The notes beneath the pieces were generated by a model. It saw only the letters and a program-made list of their open reading frames with translations. It was not told the DNA's origin and did not search any database. Positions 59,444 to 64,000 of a stretch of 64,000 nt of DNA are shown here, one piece after another (position 1 is the first letter of the stretch; every line of letters starts with the position of its first letter). A program made the translations under genes and the position numbers. This DNA comes from Bidens hawaiensis (taxonomy: Eukaryota > Streptophyta > Magnoliopsida > Asterales > Asteraceae): positions 1,773,001-1,837,000 of the forward strand of contig JAIQDT010000028.1 in the NCBI GenBank assembly GCA_021521415.1, written 5' to 3'.

Positions 59444-59475
59444 GCTTCAGAGACTCTAATAGAAAAATAAGACTC

Positions 59476-60162
59476 TGTGAACACACAGAACAATGCCTAG
59501 TAATTTGAACTTTGAGATTGCGGACTTGCTTAAACTTGAACTTGTGAGTACCTGCAGGTTCAGCTTCTTCAATCATCTGAATATTAAATCTTGACCGACT
59601 TGAACTTGCAAAACATTGAGCAACATGATAAATCCTAGGTGATTGAACAGGCTCAATAGGTTCTTCAATTATTAGAATTCTAAGAGATCATTATTTGATT
59701 GATTATGACATGAATACACTTGTGGATCTAGTCATTGATACGATTTATGATTTGGTTAGGTTAGTGTGTGTCACTATGTGTGTTGAGAGTTGATTTGGAC
59801 AGAGTAATGGTACTTTAATTGTGGAATAAGAACTTGTTTTAAAATTAGAATAATTACAGACTATATATAGAGGATGAGCTGATTTGTTAGATAACTTCTA
59901 AAGAATGAGCCTCGTTCGCTATATATACTTCAAGGCCTATTCGCTAATCATAATGAATAAGTATATTTGTTGTCTCATTCACTAACATCACTAACGAATG
60001 AGCATACATTAACACGGGGACACATTCGTTATTAGCGACTCTAACGAATGTGCCTTTCATTATAACGAATGTACCATTACAATTACCAAAATACCCTTAT
60101 GAATTATTCTAAATAACAAAATACATTATACAAAGACCGAGACGCAAAACCATGTATCAACA
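59476..60162 (-). repeat. 3' LTR of minus-strand copia-type element L
   Basis: 687 bp. On the minus strand it starts TGTTGATACATGG after the purine tract GATGAGGGGGAGTT and ends GTTCACA. A TATA box (CTATATATAG near 59862) is preceded by about eight ACGAATG motifs, the same motif as in LTR C, though the two LTRs otherwise look different. The left boundary is inferred from the broken D gag. Confidence 0.7.
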
Positions 60163-60687
60163 AACTCCCCCTCATCTCGAGCTCTTTGTCTTTCAAATAC
60201 TTTAAGGCTTGAACCGTCTAGTCTTCCAATCCGCACATCTATGAATTCAAACACATAACAAACATGAAAACGCGCTGAAATTTCATAGCTTGATCATTAT
60301 CTTTGACGTCAACCATCTGGTCCAATTCTTATAAAGAACTTCGTTTTCGGATACAGGTAGGTTCACTAGCCACATAGGGTCAATCACCCTAATGAATTCG
60401 GTCTTCAAACCCGATCCCAATACTAGTACAGCCTCACCGGTCTTGTTTTCCTAATACCACCTGTTAAACTTTTTATAAAGACATTGAGGAAAAGTCTGTA
60501 CATGAGCTTTCTTCAACGTACGAGGCGGCTTTACATTAAGAACCAGTTTCCTCCAACAAGTGCGTAAATCTATCTCTTCATTATACTTTCGAGTAGGCAC
60601 TTGAGGCTTGAAATACTTGAAACCATACCTTACTTCATGTAATAGATGCTGATATAACCATTCAACCCATTGATTGTTACCCCGATT
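60163..60687 (-). pseudogene. 3'-terminal ORF fragment of element L
   Basis: The minus strand is open from 60687 for about 78 codons without a Met: WVEWLYQHLLHEVRYGF, FKPQVPTRKYNEEIDL, RTCWRKLVLNVKPPRTL. A TAG then interrupts at about 60451, and the frame goes on to EFIRVIDPMWLVNLPVSENE and a stop about 180 bases before the purine tract. I recognise the style of a 3' accessory ORF of Asteraceae retroelements but no function. A5 cuts off its upstream part. Confidence 0.5.
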
Positions 60688-62369
60688 TGTAACATTTCGG
60701 GTTTTACCATAATCATACTTGTATTCGTTTCATCGATTTGCGAACCCTATTTGGATCTTAATTCTTAATAATATGAAGCATTTATAAGTATTAAAGTTTG
60801 CATGTTCACTTTATACCCTTCACATTCTCCATGTTGTTCATTTCTTGTTTTAAGCATAAAAGGTTCAATATTTAGTAAATTTTCAAACTACAAGGGCCTA
60901 TCTTGTAAAAAAATGAAACTTCTCACCCCTAGAGCCTAGGCGCCGCATGGTGGCACCACCATGGGGTGGCCACGCGCCGCGGTGAGACATCTGCACAGAT
61001 CCTTTGCTTGATATCCTTTCCTAGTTCGTTTTTAGCATCTAAATCGCTTATTTTTGGCCTAAATCGAGTAAATTAAGCCCCGAAGGAATATAGTCAAGAT
61101 ACATGTCCATGTGCATAACCCCTTGATCAAGCATGAAATGTTCTGGTTATTATATTGATTTGGTCATTAAATGCATATTTGGTTGTTTAAACGAGTGAAT
61201 TAAACATAATTGGTTTGTTTTTGTAATCCCTATATAAACAACTCATTATAACCTGCCACAAACTTTACCTAAACCTAAAGGAGCATTCCCAGCCGTCACC
61301 CTTTCTGTACCTCATAAAATCCTTTGGTTTTTGCTTATATGTTTGAAGACACAGGCCTTGAAGTTTGACTTTGCTTATACATCGACCTTTGACTCATCTC
61401 TTTGGTTAATCCTTTCACTTTCCGGGTAAGTTGTAAACTGTAAAATCATTCACACATATTCCTTCGTCAATAAACTTCAATCAATTTCCATGGTTGAAGG
61501 GTGTTGACTGTTCAATTCATTGAAAAACCGTTAAAGGGCAAAATTGTCAACAAGTTTGACTATTCATTTTCTCATACTTCTGTTCAGAACCAACATTCGG
61601 TCCAGAAGACTTTTATTCTCGTAATGAAATTTTAAGGCTACTGACAAAAAACCCAACTTCCGACTCGCTGTTCGGATTCTGGTCAGTACCGACTCGTTTA
61701 AATCTTAAATTTAACATAACCGGAGTTCTAAACATTCGTTTGGAATGATTCCAACGGCAATGAGTTTGCTTTAACTCATATTTAATTATCTCAAAGTTTC
61801 AGGTTTATTTGGTTTACATTGTTCGACGCGTTAGTGGAAGATCCGTTTATTATTAGTCATTTATTCATATTTGTATTCACTTGCCTTCAAACTAAGGTGA
61901 GTTTTATCATTCCCCTATTTTATTCAATTTTCACAATTTTTTAGGGACATATGTGTGTTATCCGTATTTCTTATTATCTATATATCTCAAACACTAGCAA
62001 CGTGTAATTGTGTGTGATTTGATCAAATATACGTGTTACATGCTTACTTGTGCTAATATTCATTCATTCATATTTCGGAGAGGTCCAGCATATACTATTG
62101 ACCAACGCACGAATCGGTTGGCAACGGTCTAATTACTTGCTTATGTTTTGATTTATTTACCTCAATTTACTACGTTATGCTTATTTATTATACTATATCA
62201 ATCTCACTCAATTTTATGTTGACAAACTCTATTGTATTTTCTATGCATATGCAGGTTATCGTGTAAATTGAAGATTATAGTTTGAACACCTAAACAAGAC
62301 CTTAGGATTTAATGAAGACAATCATTATTTAAATTTATGTTGGATTATATTTACTTATTTGAATTGTTT
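60688..62369 (+). mobile_element. LTR A5 (family A), interrupted by A6
   Basis: Starts TGTAACATTTCGGG. It follows A1 in order: GC-rich island near 60945, TATA-like CTATATAAACA near 61231, GGGTAAGTTG near 61424, AAGGTGAGTTTTATC near 61895, ATATGCAGGTT near 62247. A6 enters about 100 bp later. The remaining part is outside the window. Confidence 0.85.
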
Positions 62370-64000
62370 TGTAACATTTCGGATTTTCTAAACCCGTATT
62401 CGTTTGCGTTTAACCAGCCCGGAATATTTTGGGATCTTTATTATAAATTAAAAATCAAATGTTTATAAATAATTATGTTTATAATGTTCACTTTAGGCCC
62501 TTTATCCTTTACATATTGTTTATTTTCTATTTATTTCCTAAAATGTTCAAATATTGACCAAATAACAAACTACAAGGACTAAACATGTACAAAATGAAAT
62601 TCCCTCTCTTTTTGGCCGGAGCACCATGTGTTGGGGTGGCCTAGGCCCACCGCGCGGCGCTATGGTGCCTCTGCACAGATCGTTTAAGTTATTTCGTTTC
62701 CTAGTTCGTTTTCAGCATGTAAATTGCTTATTTTAGGCATAAATCGAGTGAATTAAGGTCCTAGAAAAGGATATTAACTAAATTACAAGTCCATACCCTT
62801 AGATTACTGATCAAGCACGAAATCTTTTGGTTTATTTCATCGATTTGGTCATTAAACTCTTATTTGGTTTCCTAAACGTGTAAATATACTAAGTATGGTT
62901 TGTTTTTATAATCTCTATACAAACACATCATAATTCTCTTGCCACAAACTTCCTCATTCCCTAACTCACTAATCCCAGCCGTCACCTACCTCTGATCATC
63001 ATCAAATCCTTCGGTTTTTGCTTATTTGTTGAAGATAAAATGCTTGTTCGTTTGACTTTGCTTATGCATTGACCTTTGACTCATCGTTTCTCTTGATTCC
63101 TTCACTTTCCGGGTAAGTTGTAAACAGTAAAATCATTCATATACATTCCATAGTCAATAACCTTCAATCTATTTCGGTGGTTGAAGGGTGTTGACTGGTC
63201 AAATCTAAACTCGTTAAAGGGCAAATCAGTCAACAAGTTTGACTTTATGTTTTCTCGTACTTCTTGTCGGATTCAACGTTCGGTCCAGAAGACTTTTATT
63301 CTCGTAACAAATTTTAAGGCTACTTACCAAAACCCGACTTCCGACTCACTGTTCGGATTCTGGTCAGTACCAGCTCGCTTAAATCTTAGAACAAACATAA
63401 CTTGAATTCTAAACGTCCATTTGGATTGATTCCAGCGGCAACGAGTTTGTTTTTATTTATATTATCGTATCTCAAAATTCCAGATTCTGAATTGTTTATA
63501 TCATTTGACGTGTAGTGGACGACTCGCTTATTCGTTAGCTCGATTATTCATATTTATATTCATTTGTCATTAATCTAAGGTGAGTTTATCATTCCCCTAT
63601 TTTACTAACTTTTCTAAACATTTTGGGGACATATGCATACATATTCGTATTTCATACTATATATATATATATATATCAAACAATAGCATACGTGTAATTG
63701 TGTGTGAGTTAATCAAATATACGTGTTACATGCTTACTTGTATTAATTATTCATTCAATCGTATATTCGGAGGGGTCCATCGTATTCCCATGTATTGGGT
63801 GCTCATGCTATTGACCAACGCCCGATTCGCTTTGCAACGGTCTACTTACTTGTTTATGGTTTGATTCATTTACCGCACTTACTACGTTATGCTTATTTAT
63901 ATTGTTGTGTCAAAATCTGGTGATATTCTCACTCAACTCTATGTTGACAAACTCCTTCCATTTTCTACGCATATGCAGTTTGCTTGAATTGAAGTTTGGA
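62370..64000 (+). mobile_element. LTR A6 (family A), running off the window
   Basis: Starts TGTAACATTTCGGATTTT and parallels A1 to the last base: island near 62640, CTATACAAACACATC near 62917, GGGTAAGTTG near 63109, AAGGTGAGTTT near 63579, (TA)n near 63660, ATATGCAG near 63971. Whether it is solo or part of a full element cannot be seen. Confidence 0.85.

Larger units (their letters stand above)
41755..59475 (+). pseudogene. Ty1/copia gag of element D, split by C, B2 and L
   Basis: ATG at 41755 gives MSHDPEIKNYLMFEN. After element C the frame resumes at 55362 with EAGTTNKPPKLLNWD and INFEEFKCRFKNYI, then FDDEKAYGVLSVCLS, MLKGKFNMFNHIKGESV and EVNKMLLNSMP, the copia capsid region. A C-terminal part ends EKMDIRYHMAMTVHKATNF. 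B2 interrupts after KIYGKDSF. The frame continues at 59449 as RDSNRKIRL, and LTR L then enters at the first Cys position of the expected zinc knuckle. One base is gained near 55664, a TAG lies near 55695, and a frame change occurs near 56130. Pol is not in the window. Confidence 0.87.

Noticed and set aside
1..64000. tRNA or rRNA genes
   Set aside because: The only tRNA-like matches are the 12-16-base primer-binding sites of the retroelements; no cloverleaf or rRNA core was seen.

Overview
This is a window of a nuclear plant genome, almost entirely nested LTR retrotransposons around one recognisable host gene. Evidence for a plant: GT-AG intron gene structure, Ty1/copia and Ty3/gypsy (chromovirus, Tekay/Del-like) proteins, tRNA-iMet primer-binding sites (TGGTATCAGAGC), hAT-like non-autonomous elements and a plant trihelix transcription factor. 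The gag, accessory-ORF and long-LTR styles look to me like the daisy family (Asteraceae), but that is recollection, not a search.

Layout. 1-4349: right part of a copia-type element (J) with gag and protease remnants and its 3' LTR. 4350-9729: a long accessory reading frame on the minus strand, degenerate and split by a solo LTR (A1, 6321-8368). 9730-11381 and 28046-30288: remnants of a minus-strand copia element (K). They were separated by a solo LTR (A2, 11382-28040) that received B1 (11937-14859) and A3 (15216-27081). A3 in turn received a MITE and a full-length 9.6-kb gypsy element (I, 17116-26702, minus strand). 30289-34959: the host-gene island, a PETAL LOSS-like trihelix gene on the minus strand (two exons, one nonsense codon and one frameshift). 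34960-37032: an LTR-like segment (M). 37071 onward: a copia element (D). Its 5' LTR holds E (which holds a hAT-like element). Its gag is split by the copia-type element C (41800-55356), by solo LTR B2 (56499-59443) and by the minus-strand LTR L (59476-60162). L's internal region is entered by LTR A5, and A5 by A6 at the right edge. C's own 5' LTR holds a hAT-like element and a rearranged composite F, which holds element G.

Target-site duplications read directly from the sequence support A1 (GTGGG), A2 (ACATA), B1 (AAACA), I (ATTAT), B2 (GCTTC), C (AGAAT), F (AGATC), G (AACAC) and two hAT-like elements (8 bp). A3 (GAACA/GAACC) and E (CCTAT) are slightly imperfect. All retroelement proteins seen carry stops or frameshifts, so nothing here looks autonomous.

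The most unusual signals are structural. (1) Several unrelated LTR families carry a private short motif, often palindromic, reiterated just upstream of their TATA box. (2) Paired GATAAT...ATTATC hairpins recur in the untranslated part of two related copia-type elements. (3) In the D-type LTR the TATA box sits in the loop of a long inverted repeat. (4) Composite F holds a head-to-head LTR palindrome. (5) Core-promoter blocks are tandemly duplicated in two LTRs. No tRNA, rRNA, CRISPR or prokaryotic feature was seen.
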